From the NCBI GenBank assembly GCA_028023455.1, contig JAQFVV010006231.1:8198036-8262035 (forward strand): 64,000 nt of DNA, in the 5' to 3' direction. Source of the DNA: Epiperipatus broadwayi (Eukaryota > Onychophora > Udeonychophora > Euonychophora > Peripatidae). Below the pieces are notes generated by a model. The model saw nothing but the letters and a program-made list of their open reading frames with translations. It was not told the origin of the DNA and did not search any database. The translations under genes were made by a program, and so were the position numbers. Positions 1 to 13,160 of this stretch are shown in pieces (position 1 is the stretch's first letter; every line of letters starts with the position of its first letter).

Positions 1-640
1 TATATTATAATGGTACAGAATAGAGTGTCAATATGGAGAGATGGGACTCAATATCATTTTTCTCATGAATTAACTAATCAAATTAAATGTAAAGAAAATG
101 CAGTGAATATAGAATAAATGAATGTCCAGTGAATATGAGCAGAGAATCATCATAAACAAAACCATAAGATGCATCTCCAGCATTACAGAAAAATAATAAT
201 CTTTAATCATCAACAATCAATAAAGAATAGTCAAAAAATCTGCAGTCAGCTTTGTGACTGGATTTGAATGAAGTCCACTATAGACAGGCTAATTATTTAG
301 CCACTGCCAAATTTAGGACAGAAATACAACACAATTATCTGGATGCACATACTTAAGTGCTAATCCAACAATATAAACTATCAAAGCATGCTGAGATACT
401 AAAATATGATGATCATCAATGCCCTGGCCATATATTACTGTACAGGCCAACTATAAACTTCTAATAAAATGTGTATATATTTTATACATGATACCTTTGT
501 GCAATTTAGGATCATCTGGATGTCCAAACACCAACATAACTCCCTACATCTATTTAACTAACTATTATACTCTAATCTAGCTTAAGAAACAAAAAATCTA
601 TGAACTGTTACTATAAACAAGAGATAAATAAATATAACAA
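1..640. other. AT-rich DNA, no gene seen
   Basis: No open frame of useful length, no splice-flanked coding block and no recognisable repeat end was seen on either strand. It runs directly into the 115-bp tandem duplication. Confidence 0.5.
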
Positions 641-870
641 TTTATTCTAATTTATTTTAAAATAACTTTACTGGGATAATTTGAAAACAATCTCTCTAAG
701 CTATATTGAAATCAAGTCACACACTGCCAGTTCATGGAACAGATAGTTGGAGGAATTTATTCTAATTTATTTTAAAATAACTTTACTGGGATAATTTGAA
801 AACAATCTCTCTAAGCTATATTGAAATCAAGTCACACACTGCCAGTTCATGGAACAGATAGTTGGAGGAA
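641..870. repeat. Perfect 115-bp tandem duplication
   Basis: Two head-to-tail copies (641-755 and 756-870) appear identical by eye. Each starts with TTTATTCTAA and ends with AGTTGGAGGAA. There is no coding potential. Identity over 115 bp in such AT-rich neutral sequence implies a very recent event, an assembly duplication, or a length-polymorphic locus. Confidence 0.9.
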
Positions 871-1280
871 TAAAGACATTAACAGTAGAATATTTTAATT
901 ATTTAATAAACTAACTGATTAATAATTAAAAAATGAAAAATGACATAATAATATGATACTTCAGATTTATACATTCTTATCAAAAGATGTAGTTTCATAA
1001 AAAAAATAATCAATTGATTTTTATTACTTAAATTAATAACTTTTGTTTTTATTAAGTTATTTCTTCAAATAACAAAAGTTATAAAATGCTTTTCATTCAA
1101 AGATAATAATATTTTAAATTAGCTTATCTTTTTACATATATACTTGAGGGGGTGACATAAAACAAAGAAAGAAAAACATGTCAAATTTTATAAAATTAAA
1201 TTACTTTAAAAAACCTATAATTGTAAAAGAAAAAGAAAAAAGTCACATGAATTTAAAAAAATGTACAACTAAAAAAACCC
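871..1280. other. AT-rich DNA, no gene seen
   Basis: Only A/T homopolymer runs and short inverted A/T stretches are visible. No coding block or transposon terminus was found. Confidence 0.5.
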
Positions 1281-1624
1281 GGTTATTTTCTCATCTCTGG
1301 TGTTCCCACAGGATGGCGTTGATGCTAATCAAAAACATATACATATAACGATTCCGGGACAGACCTAAATGATCGATTTGATCTAAAAAGATCTGATTTC
1401 TTAGATTTGTAATAAAATATTCTACTAACTAATACTATTATATGATGTTAGTTTTTTAATTTTTGTAAATGTTTATTAATCTTATCTTGTTTTTGAGTTT
1501 CTGTGTTTATAATGTAGAAAAATTCCTCTTTTGTTGAGTGAAGGCCAGTGAAATGGTATATTTCTAGGAATTGACCTAGAAATAGCGACATCTCGAGGCA
1601 AACACCAGGGATGAGAAAAAAACC
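1281..1624. mobile_element. Small TIR element (MITE-like, ~344 bp)
   Basis: The ends form an inverted repeat: 1281-1304 (GGTTATTTTCTCATCTCTGG...) and 1601-1624 match in 22 of 24 positions when one is reverse-complemented. The interior is non-coding and holds a smaller hairpin near 1563-1581 (TCTAGG..CCTAGA). The size, TIRs and absence of ORFs fit a non-autonomous DNA transposon. I could not fix a target-site duplication, so the superfamily is open. Confidence 0.65.
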
Positions 1625-1699
1625 TAATAAAATTATTAATTAATATCAATTGTTATTTAATTTAAAAACTTTATAAATTTAGATATAATGTGCACTTTA

Positions 1700-3010
1700 A
1701 AGAAAATACCTTTTTATCATTATTTTACTATCTTTTGGGAACCTTGCATTTATAATTTGCAGGTTTTCCAGGAAATTGTTTTTGAAAGCTTCTTAATTTC
1801 AGTTTAATTATACACAGTTATTTTCTTTTTCTTTATTTTGCAAAAGATTTTTCAGAGTAACATATGCAACACAATTTATTAATTTTTTTTTTCCAATAAT
1901 TTTTCTAAATCAGACTAACACATAAAGACACTCATGCTCTTGGTTGAAGACACAGTTTGTGTTGCATATTATTTCAGGGACATTTTTCTTTGTATTTTAT
2001 TTCTGTGAAGATTATATGGAGGTAGTTGATGTTTAGCTTTTAGCTAAACTTAGCACATGGTTTTCATTATAGAAAACATTTTTAAACCATTAGTTTCTGC
2101 ATTGCATTCTTCTTTAGCAACTGAGTCAATAATGACTGCTCTCTTCAACACTTGGTTAGAACTGTTTTCCTGCTGTTTTTTTTTCAACAGCTTGCTTAGA
2201 AGTGATTGTCCCCTTCAACAGCTGGGTTAGGGACTGTTTCTCACAAGATACCTAGGTCTTCTTCAACCAAAATCCCTAGTTCCTGTCTCCTCCATGATAA
2301 AATTTAATAACAACCAATTAGATCAATTTTAACAAAATAATTATACTACTTTCCTCCCTCAGTATTGACATTGGAAAAAAAGTAAAAAAATCATAATTGG
2401 AATCATACTTTTTGACATTCCTTATTAATTAATTTTTTTTTCTACCAAAAGAAAAACAAGATAATCAGTTAATTTAGCTGACTTGATAAATATTGCTTGT
2501 TATATTGAAGAGAGATAAAGAAGAAGAAAACAGCAATTCTAATCAATTAAAACAAAAATGTTAAAATCTTTTTTCTTTTCTTTTAAAACTTTATTTATTT
2601 CTCTTATAAGTTATAATTAAAATTTATGAATACTTAGGGAAGAGAAAACTTTTTTCACTTAGCATTTTTTAACATTAAAATCAAAAATTATAGATAAATA
2701 AATGAAGAAAGATAAAAAACAAAAAATTTACTTTATTTTATATTTCTCTCTCTCTTTTACAGCTCTTTATAATACATTTTAAATATTAAATTTATGTTTG
2801 ACATATCTGAAAATTATCATGAGCTGAAAAAAAATTTTTTTAAAGTAATTACCCCTTATTTTTAACAAAAATGTATGGGAAGATTAAATACGGATTCCCC
2901 ATTAACTTAACTAATTCTTACTTTAAGGAGCATGTAATATTATTGCTGCATTGTCCATTTATTTAGAACACAGCAATGTGAATATTATTAGTAAACAAAT
3001 TATTTGTGCT
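1700..3010 (-). repeat. Dispersed repeat R1, copy 1 (reverse)
   Basis: Read in reverse, this matches the copies at 5488-6790 and 15070-17125. Shared blocks include the 'TTTTGTTTTAATTGATTA...CTTTATCTC' block (2505-2580 here, about 5925-5975 in copy 2) and a run of degenerate modules containing GCTGTTGAAGA/AACAG (2110-2290 here, 6250-6375 in copy 2). It is non-coding and has no clear TIR or LTR ends. Boundaries are approximate. Confidence 0.55.
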
Positions 3011-3029
3011 GCAAAATGAGCACCACTTT

Positions 3030-5480
3030 GAAAATATATAATATATGCAGATTTTATTGTTTAAACAAACATACTATAATATGGAAAAAGTATTTTTATA
3101 TAAAGTAAAGAGATTTTTAATTCCTTTTTTTTTTAGATGCATATATATAAATTAATACATTAGCCATGAATACTTCAAAAAACCTGAAATATTTATCAAC
3201 AGAAATTAAAGAAATGATTTTTATACTAGAATTTACTAATAACTATATGCTTATTAAAAGGGTTTTTTAGAAAATCAAAAACCTAACTTTTCCATCAGTA
3301 TAAATTAAAAAAACACCAGCTATTTTCTAAAGAAGCGAAAACTTATTTCAAATACAATAAAAAATGCAAAACATAATTTACAATAATACACCAAATATAA
3401 ATATTGAACATAAAAACAATATTAGAAAAAAAAGTGCTATATAATTATTGAAACTATACATTAAGTGATTTTTCTTCACATTTTGTGTGGGGTTTTTTTT
3501 TCTAAACATCCGCAAGATCTTGTTCAATTTTTTTTTAATGTGAGAACTGAACTATTTATTATTCAGCTTTGTTTTTGGCTGCCAGCAGTATTTTTTGACT
3601 GATGAAAATTAATACAACTGTCTTGTGAAATATCTTTTTTTTTTTATTGATATGGTTTTTGATGAAGAGAGATGTGTGCATTATATATATATTTATAAAG
3701 TTGTTTGTAATTTTATTTGGCCATTTAATAGTCGTTTTTTAATATTGTATAATGCTATGATGAGTATTTATTTATTTCCAAAGAAAAGATTAATTTATTT
3801 AGACTTTAAATAATAAATAGAGCAATGCTTTCAATCTAAAACATCATAGTCATATCACTTAAACTCAACAGTTGACACTATTATTGAGAGAAAATAAGAA
3901 CTTAATAAAATGTAGATGATATGTAAATTTGTTGATTTACATATTCCACTTTTTTGGCAAAGTGATACAAGAATCTTTTTTTGTTTATTATGTAGTTTTT
4001 TTTTTAGCAGTAAACCATGTTTTTTAAAACTTTTCTTTTTCAATCATTGCGTTCTGTGCACCCTATGCTAATATCATATGTATCGAAGTTATTGCCAGAT
4101 TCTATCATGTTCAATGAACACTAACTGGATTTTTCTTTGCACCATTGTGTAATATAAAATTATATTTGGCTTTGTTGAAATATCCTTTTGAACAGATTTT
4201 AATAGATTCATGTTTGCAATAATAAATCAAAGTATCACATGATTTTCTGTTTATAACTATATTAATAATTACTCAACCTTAAAGTAAATAGTCTATAGTG
4301 GAGCAGTAGCAGATGGCAACTTTTTAATGCAAACAAACATTTAATTCATTCATAATATTTATTTATAAAAAAAATGAATTACATATTTTTATAAAATTAT
4401 TTATTTTGTTTGTATTATCTTGACTCAAAAGATTTGGTAAAATGAAAATACACACAGAAAATGTAGTTTTTTAAAATGATGCTTAGCTTTATTATTGCAT
4501 AGCATGCTTTCAATATATTTTTACTATATCATATTTTGATTCAGGAAAGAATAAAATTAGTAACAATTGAATTACAAAATTTAATATTATACTCTTATTA
4601 AAATAATGTCATAATATAGTATCTTTCTTAAGTTTCATGATCTACCACTGGATAGCACTTTAATGATCAAAGTTGTGAAGAAATTTATAAGAAATTACAC
4701 ATATGTATTAGCATTGAATTTACTAAACAGCTTTTTAGCAAGTGAAACAATACAAAAGATAATTAATAATAAATTAAATGCTTGTTTACATTTGGCACCC
4801 TCACTTCTCCCAGTTGCAAAGTAGTCAAAAAAATCTTATTAAAGATAAATGAAGTTATCATTTGTTTGTGTAAAAAATATTTTTAATATCAGTCATAAGT
4901 ACATTGAGTAGAATTTGATTCCAATATTGTTTTGAAATTTTCTGGCATAAATGACATAGTCACTGGAAAAGTTTTGATATGTCTCTCATTTTCTTTAAAT
5001 TTTGCATTTCAACTTCAGAAAAAATCAGGTCTTCATTTTGAAATTGGTAATAAAAAAAATATATAATTTTATTGGTATTGTAAATGCAATAAATAAATTA
5101 CATTTAACATACTTTCTAGCATCATTTTTAAACTGTTATAGATAATTTCGGTCTTATATTATTTTATAGTAATTTTTTTAGCAAATAAATATGTGCATTT
5201 AATTTTGAATATATTAATTTTTTTATTACTTTGATTTTATACTTTAACAACATCCTTATTACTTTTTAGGAAAATAGTTATTAAAAAAAATTTTTATTTA
5301 TGAAAATTTATTTATTTGTAAAAATTTTATGCTTATATACTGCACAATTTTCCATCACAAAGCATTGCTTTCAGTGTGATAAAGGTCATTTTTTACTAGT
5401 GAAATGATTATATACTTTATTTTTATGCATATATTAGAGTAAACATATATTTAATTTATAAAAAGTATATTAACTTACAC
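3030..5480. other. AT-rich DNA, no gene seen
   Basis: Many A/T runs are present. The short frames at 3625-3813 (+) and 3855-4043 (-) are lysine/phenylalanine/isoleucine-rich translations of A/T sequence with no domain. A short motif at 4498-4530 (GCATAGCATGCTTTCAATAT) recurs at 26570-26600. Nothing supports a gene. Confidence 0.5.
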
Positions 5481-5487
5481 AGTTTAT

Positions 5488-6790
5488 GCTGCAATATTGT
5501 AGACAATGATCAACTCTGCCCATGTCAGATATTACAAACTTCTTGAATTAAATTGATAAAGTTAGAATGGGAAAATAATAAGATTTAATTATCTCATGTT
5601 TTTTTTATGATAGCAAGCAGTAACTTATTTAAAAGTTTTACATTCATTAAATAATAATGTGAATATTTATAATTTGTTAAGAGTAGTGTAAAAGAGAGAA
5701 AGTATAAAATCAAATAAATAATTTTTTTAATCTCTCTTTAGAAATTTTATCTACCAGTTTTAATTTTGTAAAAAAGTAATCAAGATAATTATTTTTCTCA
5801 TTAATTTATTGATTAGTTTCATTTTCTAAAAAATAGTAATAATAAAATGGGAAATAAATAACATTTTATGTAATATTTATAAGGCTTTTAAAAGAAAAAA
5901 AGAGGTTTTGATATTTTAATAAGAAATTTTGTTTTAATTGATTAAAGTTTGTTTTTCTTTTTTCTTTATCTCACTCCAAAACAAAAAGAAATGTTATTCA
6001 TATCAAAGGGTAATTAAAACATCTTGATTTTTGGCTTAAAGAGAAAAATAAATTACAGTGGAATTTTTCTTATGATTGGAATTTTTTTAATTTTTTTTTT
6101 TTAAAAGAGGGAAATAATCAAATAACCTTTTGTAAAAACAGGCTCAGTTGGTCAGGGTTTAATGTTATCATGTCTAAGACAAGATGTCTTAGTTGGATAC
6201 AAAATTGTTCCAAAAGAATAAGATGATGGGCAGGTTAAGTCAGTAGACCTCAGTGTCTTGTGAGGAACATCTATTCTTGATTCAGCTATTAAAGAAAACA
6301 GTAGGAGCAGTTTTTCTAATCAAGCTGTTGAAGAAACAGTAAGAGCAATTATTCTTGATTCACCCGTTGAAGAAAAAAGCAGTGGTTTAACTGTGAAGAG
6401 CATAATGAGAAATGCATTTGAGGAAAACATGTGCTAAATTTTATCTAGATGCAAGCATGATCAAACTTCACCAAGTAGCTTTTGTATACTGTACTTCTTA
6501 AATCCGGTCACAAAGCATGATTGTCGATTCATTTTTGTATAATGCTAGATAATTTGTTATTATTAGTAGTATAACCTATTTTTATTAAATACTGATGCTC
6601 ATGTGTTTTTTATATATTTTGTCATTTTATATTTATTCATTTTATATTTGTTTCATTATGCATTCATTAATTCATTGTTTTTGATATTCATTTTATTTAT
6701 TCATTGGGAATGATTATGATTTGCCATCTTCCCATTTTATCACTACACCTAGACTATTACAAATTGTGACCCAACTTTGGACTTGATGAT
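5488..6790 (+). repeat. Dispersed repeat R1, copy 2 (intact reference copy)
   Basis: This copy aligns from the block GCAATATTGTAGACAATG (about 5491) through TTTTTGATATTCATTTTATT (about 6678) and CACTACACCTAGAC (about 6740) with the copy at 15070-17125. It is the uninterrupted version and shows the pre-insertion sequence at the site where copy 3 carries a hAT-like element. It is non-coding. Its class is unknown. Confidence 0.7.
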
Positions 6791-7390
6791 CAAGTTTTGG
6801 TGGTCAGTATACAAATGGAACACATAACTTGAAACTTAAATATAATTACACCTAAGAAAGTAAACTATTTTGATGCAGAATTTTAAAAATGTATTACTGT
6901 GAAATATGTGACAAGGATATATTTAAAAAGTTCATATGTAAAGTTGAACAGAAAAGTAAAGTATAATTTTTGGAGATTGGTTTGAGCTTTTAACTGTAGA
7001 GTTTGTTTAACTGTACCTTTAGTACAGATGATTGATGGGGGTTTTGTCATTGACTTGAGAATATAATGTTTTCATGCAACTCCATGGAGTGGTCTATATT
7101 AACATTATACCAATCCTCTTGTTTATCATAATGCTGTGCAATGAACCTCAACCTCTAAGTCTCAAAAAATGAGTAAAGCATAACTTTTGAAGTTTTGTTT
7201 TTACCAGCCTCTGAAACTCAAACGAGAAAGGTTTTTCAAAGATTTTTGCATTATTATTTCTATTTTGGGTTGTATGTAGCTTATAGTATCTAAATTAAAA
7301 TAGTCTTTTATGTATTAATGCTGCATTGTGTTTATAGTCCAGTGGCAGGATTCAGTATCTACTCCAAGATATTCTTTTTCAGTGAGATGC
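6791..7390. other. No gene seen
   Basis: A/T-rich sequence lies between R1 copy 2 and R2 copy 1. No coding block, TIR or splice-flanked exon was found. Confidence 0.45.
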
Positions 7391-7393
7391 TAC

Positions 7394-10010
7394 TGTAACG
7401 GTCAGAAAACGTGTGACTCGTAAACATAGTGCAGAATTCGACCACCATACAGAACAGCAGCACCATCGAGTAGCGAAGCCACCCGTGGTACTGAGTTCGA
7501 ACATAGTTTATCAGTTCCACAACACAATCCACGAAACAACACATCTGATGCAACATTAGTAAATATTTCCTTAGGCACGGTGGTCAGGGATATGCAAGAG
7601 ACTCATGATTTTATTCTCGAGTTAGCCAATAATCAAACTAATATTAATTAAACATTCATATTTACATAATCGAGGAAATATATAGAATGGGTATCGAATA
7701 AATGAAACGCAATGCAGACATATAGTTTAAAATTCTTTATTAATACATTTTAATAAAACAAACATTTACTAATAATATTTTGTGGATTTAAAGCTTCAGT
7801 AGCGGGATTTGCGACATGATTATATTTTAACCTTTTAACCGCTAATTATATTATTGGTTGTATGAGATAAAAATCAAATCTTTTAATTGGCCAACTCACA
7901 AACTGAAGACAAAGCCTATTGTTAAAACATATTCGCCTATAATATTAAATTCAACTCAGATACGTTTATAAAAAGTATATTACTAATTTTTCAGGTTATG
8001 AAGAGAATGAAAGTTCTTTCAAAAATAAATTGCTATTTATTTATTCTAAAATATTCAATTTCGGCAACATAAAAGCTATAATATAAACAAAAAGGTCGAC
8101 TTTTACGTTATAGAAAAGTAAATATTTCTTTTAAATATTTCTTTAATATTTTTACTAAAATCTTCAATATTTTTCGAAAATAATTTTGTTTTTTTAGTTT
8201 TTTTTTTAAAAAAAACTAGTTTAATTTCTGAAATTATATTTTTTTAATACTTAAAATTGCATTCGAAATGAAAATCTCAGCGTTTTTCTTTATTTTCTTT
8301 GATCAGGCGGTTTCTTTGTTCTTTCCAGCCAATCAGAATGTCTTTTTCGGCTGAGAGCATGCTAAGAACCAATCATAAGTAATGTTCTTTCTTTGTTTAG
8401 GTTTAAATGCGTTTTTTTTTATTTTTTACTTGTAAAATAAATCGGAAGAGGGCACCATCTTACAGAACTTTTAAAAACCTATTCAAAACCTATCAAACGA
8501 ATTTTTTAGCATAAGAACTGGAAGAGTTAGAGTGACATCAGATATCTACGAGGAGCCTCGTAGGAGGCGGGAAAAGGGTTAAAGAATACATTTATTTATT
8601 TAGACATTATTTTATATTGATGATTTCAGTAGTGGTATTTCCGATACTGTAATGTTTACAAAGGAAGTTCACTTATTTGAAGGCTTAATCTAGCTACCTC
8701 AAATTCTCGAGTAAGTATTTCTAATGCATGCCTTGGGGAATTTATACCTTTGCAATGCAAGAGTCTAAAGTAAAATTTAAGAGTGGCGGACATATATTTA
8801 TTTAATTAAACTATTTATTTTATGACTAAGGGCAACATTTATTTGAGAGTGAATTACGAAGATAATGCAGAGGCGGAGTGATATATAGAATAATAGAATT
8901 GAGCAAAGGAACACGTGGTACGCTTTAGAAAGGCGATATGGAATGGCAGTATATTGAAACTGCAATGCCGCGAATGAGTTTATAAAACTGTCGGGCTGGT
9001 CTCTGCCACGGCCTGATGAAGTAAGGTGTCACATAAGCATAACCAGGGACAAGCGGTACGTGTCGCAATTTGCCAGCTGGCTGCATGACAGGTCAAATCC
9101 TACGGGAGCATTTATTATGTCCGCTTGTGTAGGACGACGGGGGTTAATTTCAACCCTGAAGAATCCGGAATATTTATGGCGGAATAGATCATCGCGTCTC
9201 TAAAACGTAACACATGTATACTTATAAACGATTATGATAAGATTTAAATGGATTTCTAATTCGTCCCGACATTATCAACATTTACTAAAGAACGTTGGTG
9301 ACTCTCAAAGAAATGTAATTCTATGGAATTATTCATGATGATTTAATATATACAAAACATATCTAAATTGGGAATTATTATAACTAATACGTCAGCCATT
9401 TGCGAAGTAGTAGACCCCTGCATTACAATAAATGAAGCATTGAATGCATGTCAATTTATATGAAAGTTAAGTTATTAAAGAAAGTAAATATTAATGAAAA
9501 TTTGACACGCATTCATTGTTTTAAGCGATCATAGATTTAAACTTTGAAAATTGAAATAATTATGAGCATGCAATAATTAAATAATAACTATAGATAGAAA
9601 TGTAGATTATAGAAATATGCACCCAATATAGAATGAGGTAAGCTAGATTAGTAGAGAAATTTACACATTAAGTTAATTATTCAGTTTTAGCTATACATAT
9701 GGTAGTTTTTACATTTTATAATTTAGATAAGTATTATGAAGAAGAGCTATAGCATGAGTTTGAACACAGACAGGTACCTGTTTTATAAGAAGTTTTCTTA
9801 TTCCATGAGTTTATCAGCAAAAGGTTCACGAGTGGCAAGTCTTTCTTGTATTTAGATATTTCATTTAATTTCACAGCAGCAGCAGCTTTTTCATTTATTT
9901 CAGGCAGCAGATCTTCATGGTGAATTTATGACGGACAATGGAAAGTTCAGCATCCGATAGGCCATCTCCCGATGGAGAATAATCTAAGTGCTTTACTCGG
10001 TCATACCTTG
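7394..10010 (+). mobile_element. LTR-like repeat R2, copy 1 (interrupted)
   Basis: It begins TGTAACGGTCAGAA and shares, in order with copies at 57849 and 61517: the start; a TTCGAAC block (GAGTTCGAAC at about 7491) resembling a Pol III B box; the GGTGGTCAGGGA..GCAAGAGACTC block (7580-7605); an 'AGCTATAGCATG' block (about 9745); and a CAG-rich 3' part (9875-9920) with TCCCGATGG. The TG start suggests an LTR, but I could not find a matching CA end, primer site or target duplication. It is split by the piggyBac-like insert at 7831-8578. No ORF is meaningful, and the 3' limit is approximate. Confidence 0.5.
7831..8578. mobile_element. piggyBac-like MITE, TTAA flanks
   Basis: TTAA lies on both sides (7827-7830 and 8579-8582). 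The left end reads CCTTTTAACCGC and the right end, reverse-complemented, CCCTTTTCCCGCC. CCY-start TIRs with TTAA target duplications are the signature of the piggyBac superfamily. The 748-bp interior is non-coding and less A/T-biased near the right end, where there is a CGAGGAGCCTCG palindrome (8549-8560). The TIRs match imperfectly, so piggyBac is an inference from ends and target site only. Confidence 0.6.
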
Positions 10011-10544
10011 GCAGGAACAAATTATTTTATATTTTTGGAGACCCTCAGTGATCGAGAGCAAAGCTAAAGTTTAAGTGAATGTCTCCAGCAAGTCTAAGAT
10101 GGCCTCCTTTTTTTTATCTTGATCTTTCACATTTTTGTTAAGATATTTTAGGTTCTACTTAATCTGCCCTGAGGATAATCAATGCATTTTGTTGGTTTTT
10201 AATTAAAGAAAGCTGCTGTTCTATTGTTTACATTTTACATTTACTAATTATATTTTGGGGAATTTTTCTTTAATTAATCTATTATCTATCACTGACCGAT
10301 GCTTTTCAATTTCAAAGACAAAAAGGGAACATAAGATTATTTTAACTTTTAATTAAATATTACATCAGATTTTTTTAGAATTATTATTAAATGAAATTTA
10401 AACAAAGTAATAAATACGAACTTTATAATCCAAAATAAATGATTAAAATTATGCAAAATTATATAACTAAAAGAAATCTAAATTATATTATTTTATCCCT
10501 ATTTATTGCCTTTAATTTGAGATCGAAATGTGTGCGTGTTTATG

Positions 10545-10700
10545 CTGAATTCTACATATATTTATACATTTTTAATATTGTTACACACACAATTCGATAT
10601 CAAAAAGTTTAAATTTGGGCGGGATAGACCGGTCAGTGAGAGACGACAGAAAAAGGTGAAACTTAAGATTCGAATACGAATCTTACTGTTTCACTACTTA
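10545..10700 (-). repeat. Short dispersed repeat R3, copy 1
   Basis: It matches 60470-60630: ACACACA..TTTAAATTTGGGCGGGAT..GACGACAGA..TGAAACTTAAGATTCGAAT..GAATCTTACTGTTTCA. On the reverse strand the better copy carries GAGTTCAAATCTTA, which resembles a Pol III B box, so a tRNA-derived SINE fragment is possible. No A box or poly-A tail was recognised. The 81-codon frame across it is a chance ORF. Confidence 0.45.
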
Positions 10701-12180
10701 TTTTCTGAAAAAAGTTTTGAGTTAATGATTTGTTATAAAAACTTCATTTTATGTATACCCATGTACTTAAAATAATAATTAAAATAATAATGAATAAGGA
10801 AATTAATGCTTATGCATCAGGAGGATAAAATTGGAGAATAAATCATGAGAAATAAGTTAGAGTGATCAAGTAAAGTCAGGTATTGAGACAGTCAGGTTCA
10901 AAGAAAGGCAGATTAGGGTAATAATTTTAGTAGTATTAGGTAATAGTGAAAGATTGCATGGAAGGAGAAGTGATGTGAAGTTTATTTTATGAGATATTTT
11001 AATAAGATTTTATTATTCTTAAGATACAATAATCAAATATTAGTTTGCATTTGCTTGTTATGCAAGTAATTTCATACAGTTTTTTTTAAGAAAAGTGATC
11101 TAATATAAACATATATGCTGACAAGAGCAAAGTTAAAAAAACTTAATCATCAAATGCCATCTCCCAAAATAGGTATAATAATTCCAGCTTGCTATAAAAA
11201 AATCCAAGAATGATTAATCACTAATCTGGTATCAATAAATTTGAACACAACAATATGGTTCAAAGACCATGATTCTAGCCAAGAACTGATAGTTATAAAA
11301 ATTGAATGAATTATTTCATCTTGAACAAAGAACTTTAATGCACTGCCCTCAGTTTATTCCTTCTAAATAAGAAATAAATTGACTGAAATAAAGATACAAT
11401 GCTTAAGCCATTCTGTAGTGAAATACAAAAAAATGGGAAAATATAATTGAATGATTCAACTGACTATTAAGAATATTAATTTTAAAATAATGAGAAATGA
11501 AATATTCATTTCCATTTTATTGTCTTATGATTTTAATTATTTTAGTGTCAACTTGACTCCCAAATTTTTGAATAGACCCTAGCGCTGAAATTTTTTTACT
11601 ACGATGCCATGTTTTGATATTTTTTGTTTGCAATTAAATCTTTTTATATATAGTACATTTATTTATAAACTCTATTTTAAATATTTAAGTCTTCTAATAA
11701 TTAAAATTCTAAAACATGAAAAATTAATATTTTAAAATTATGAAAATAAGTATCTTTCTGACAGACTTTTCAATAACAATGGCAATCATTATTATTTGCT
11801 TCACAATGATTATTCAAAAAGTAAAAGAACAAAATATTAGATATTAGAATTTTATGTTATTAAAAAATGATATATTTAGAATTAATTATCATCAAAGAAA
11901 CAAAAAAGTTTAAAAGTTAATAAATTATTAATTGTTATTAAAATATTTCACTTACAGTTTTTAACAAAAGTGATGTTCTTTTTAGCCTCTAGTGACTTTT
12001 CTCTGGTAATTTCCAGTGTTCATAATGTACTTTGTATATTTTCTAAGAGCTGTTTTTTTGTTAAAATAAAATATTTTCAAAAACAACCCACCTCTTAGGG
12101 ACACAATTTTTTGTTTAATAATAACTCTTTTACAAAAGTGTTGCATCATAGTCATTAACAATTACTGAAAATCACATTTT
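10701..12180. other. No gene seen
   Basis: AT-rich sequence without a coding block, repeat terminus or splice-flanked exon on either strand. Confidence 0.45.
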
Positions 12181-12181
12181 T

Positions 12182-12330
12182 GTACTTTGATATTAGAGCT
12201 GCAACACAGAACATGTATTAGATCTACTGTACCTGTTCACATTCATATCAATCTGCTGATAACTTTGTAATCTTGGGATCTGACCAAACTAACATGTACA
12301 TGACTTTTTTGGCAAAAAAAAATGGTACTA
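12182..12330 (+). repeat. Terminal fragment of the R5 (satellite-carrying) TIR element
   Basis: The stretch including CATGTATTAGATCTACTG, CACATTCATATCAATCTGCT and GATAACTTTGTAATCTTG matches the terminal inverted repeat of the element at 41325-43215 (its right end reads the same in reverse). Only one end is visible here, so this is a solo or truncated copy. ORFs crossing 12248-12649 on both strands are chance frames. Confidence 0.6.
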
Positions 12331-13106
12331 GTCTTATAGCTAATGATGCCGCTCTATGGCACCGGTTTCGCGCTAAAACACATAAAAATGCTGTTTCCGC
12401 GGCCGACATGTTCAAACCCGCATTTTCTATAATACAACTTTTTTGTTGTGCTACAGATTGCAGGCCGCTATGTTGCATCCAGTGCAGCATGTATGTCGCA
12501 TCGCAGCAAATACATTTTCCGAATTTGCACAGTGTATAAAATGGTTACGGCTTGGTGAGAGGGTGTGTTTTTTGAATTTGATGGAAGTGTTGTTTGCATT
12601 TGATTTTTTTTATTTTAAAGTATTGAAATGTTTAGATTTTGTAAAGTAATAATTATCAGACTTTTTACACTGTACTGTATTGGAGTTTTAATTGGGAAAA
12701 TGTTGACAAGATATATGTGTAAAGTGAGTTGGAATTAGGTAACGCGTCAAGTAACGTACTGTTCATAACATTCCACGAGACAAACAAGATTCTACCATGT
12801 GTATATTTTTGAAGTAAAAAAGAGCGGTAACATAAAAATATCCAGTAAGAAAAGTACAATTATGCACGGTTTTTTTGTAAATTTCATTAAAAGCATATAT
12901 TATAAACATGATTAATAAGTAAAGAAGATATTTTTGTTGTTGTTTAAAAAAGTTTTACTTTCTTTCTTTTCTCCGACTATAGTTGTAATTTGTTGAATAT
13001 AGTTTACGTTTATTGTTATCATTTATTTTATAGATGTTACTAAAAAAAAATATTTACAAAAATACGATTTTGATATTTTTTATTTTAGCATTACAAACAA
13101 CAGAAC

Positions 13107-13160
13107 ACTAACCCTAAATCTAACCCTAAAACTAAACCTAATCCTAAAACTAAACCTAAC
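13107..13160 (+). repeat. Degenerate telomere-like repeat (CCCTAA/ACCTAA-type)
   Basis: Nine or so consecutive hexamer-like units of the form CTAACCCTAAAT, CTAAAACTAAACCTAA and so on. CCCTAA is the complement of TTAGGG, the common animal telomere repeat. The units are mutated and interspersed with AAACTA variants, so this is either an ancient interstitial telomere scar or a simple repeat that resembles one. Confidence 0.5.

Noticed and set aside
12248-12649. Overlapping ORFs on both strands
   Set aside because: They arise from a less AT-biased patch next to a transposon terminus; sense and antisense frames overlap and neither shows a domain.
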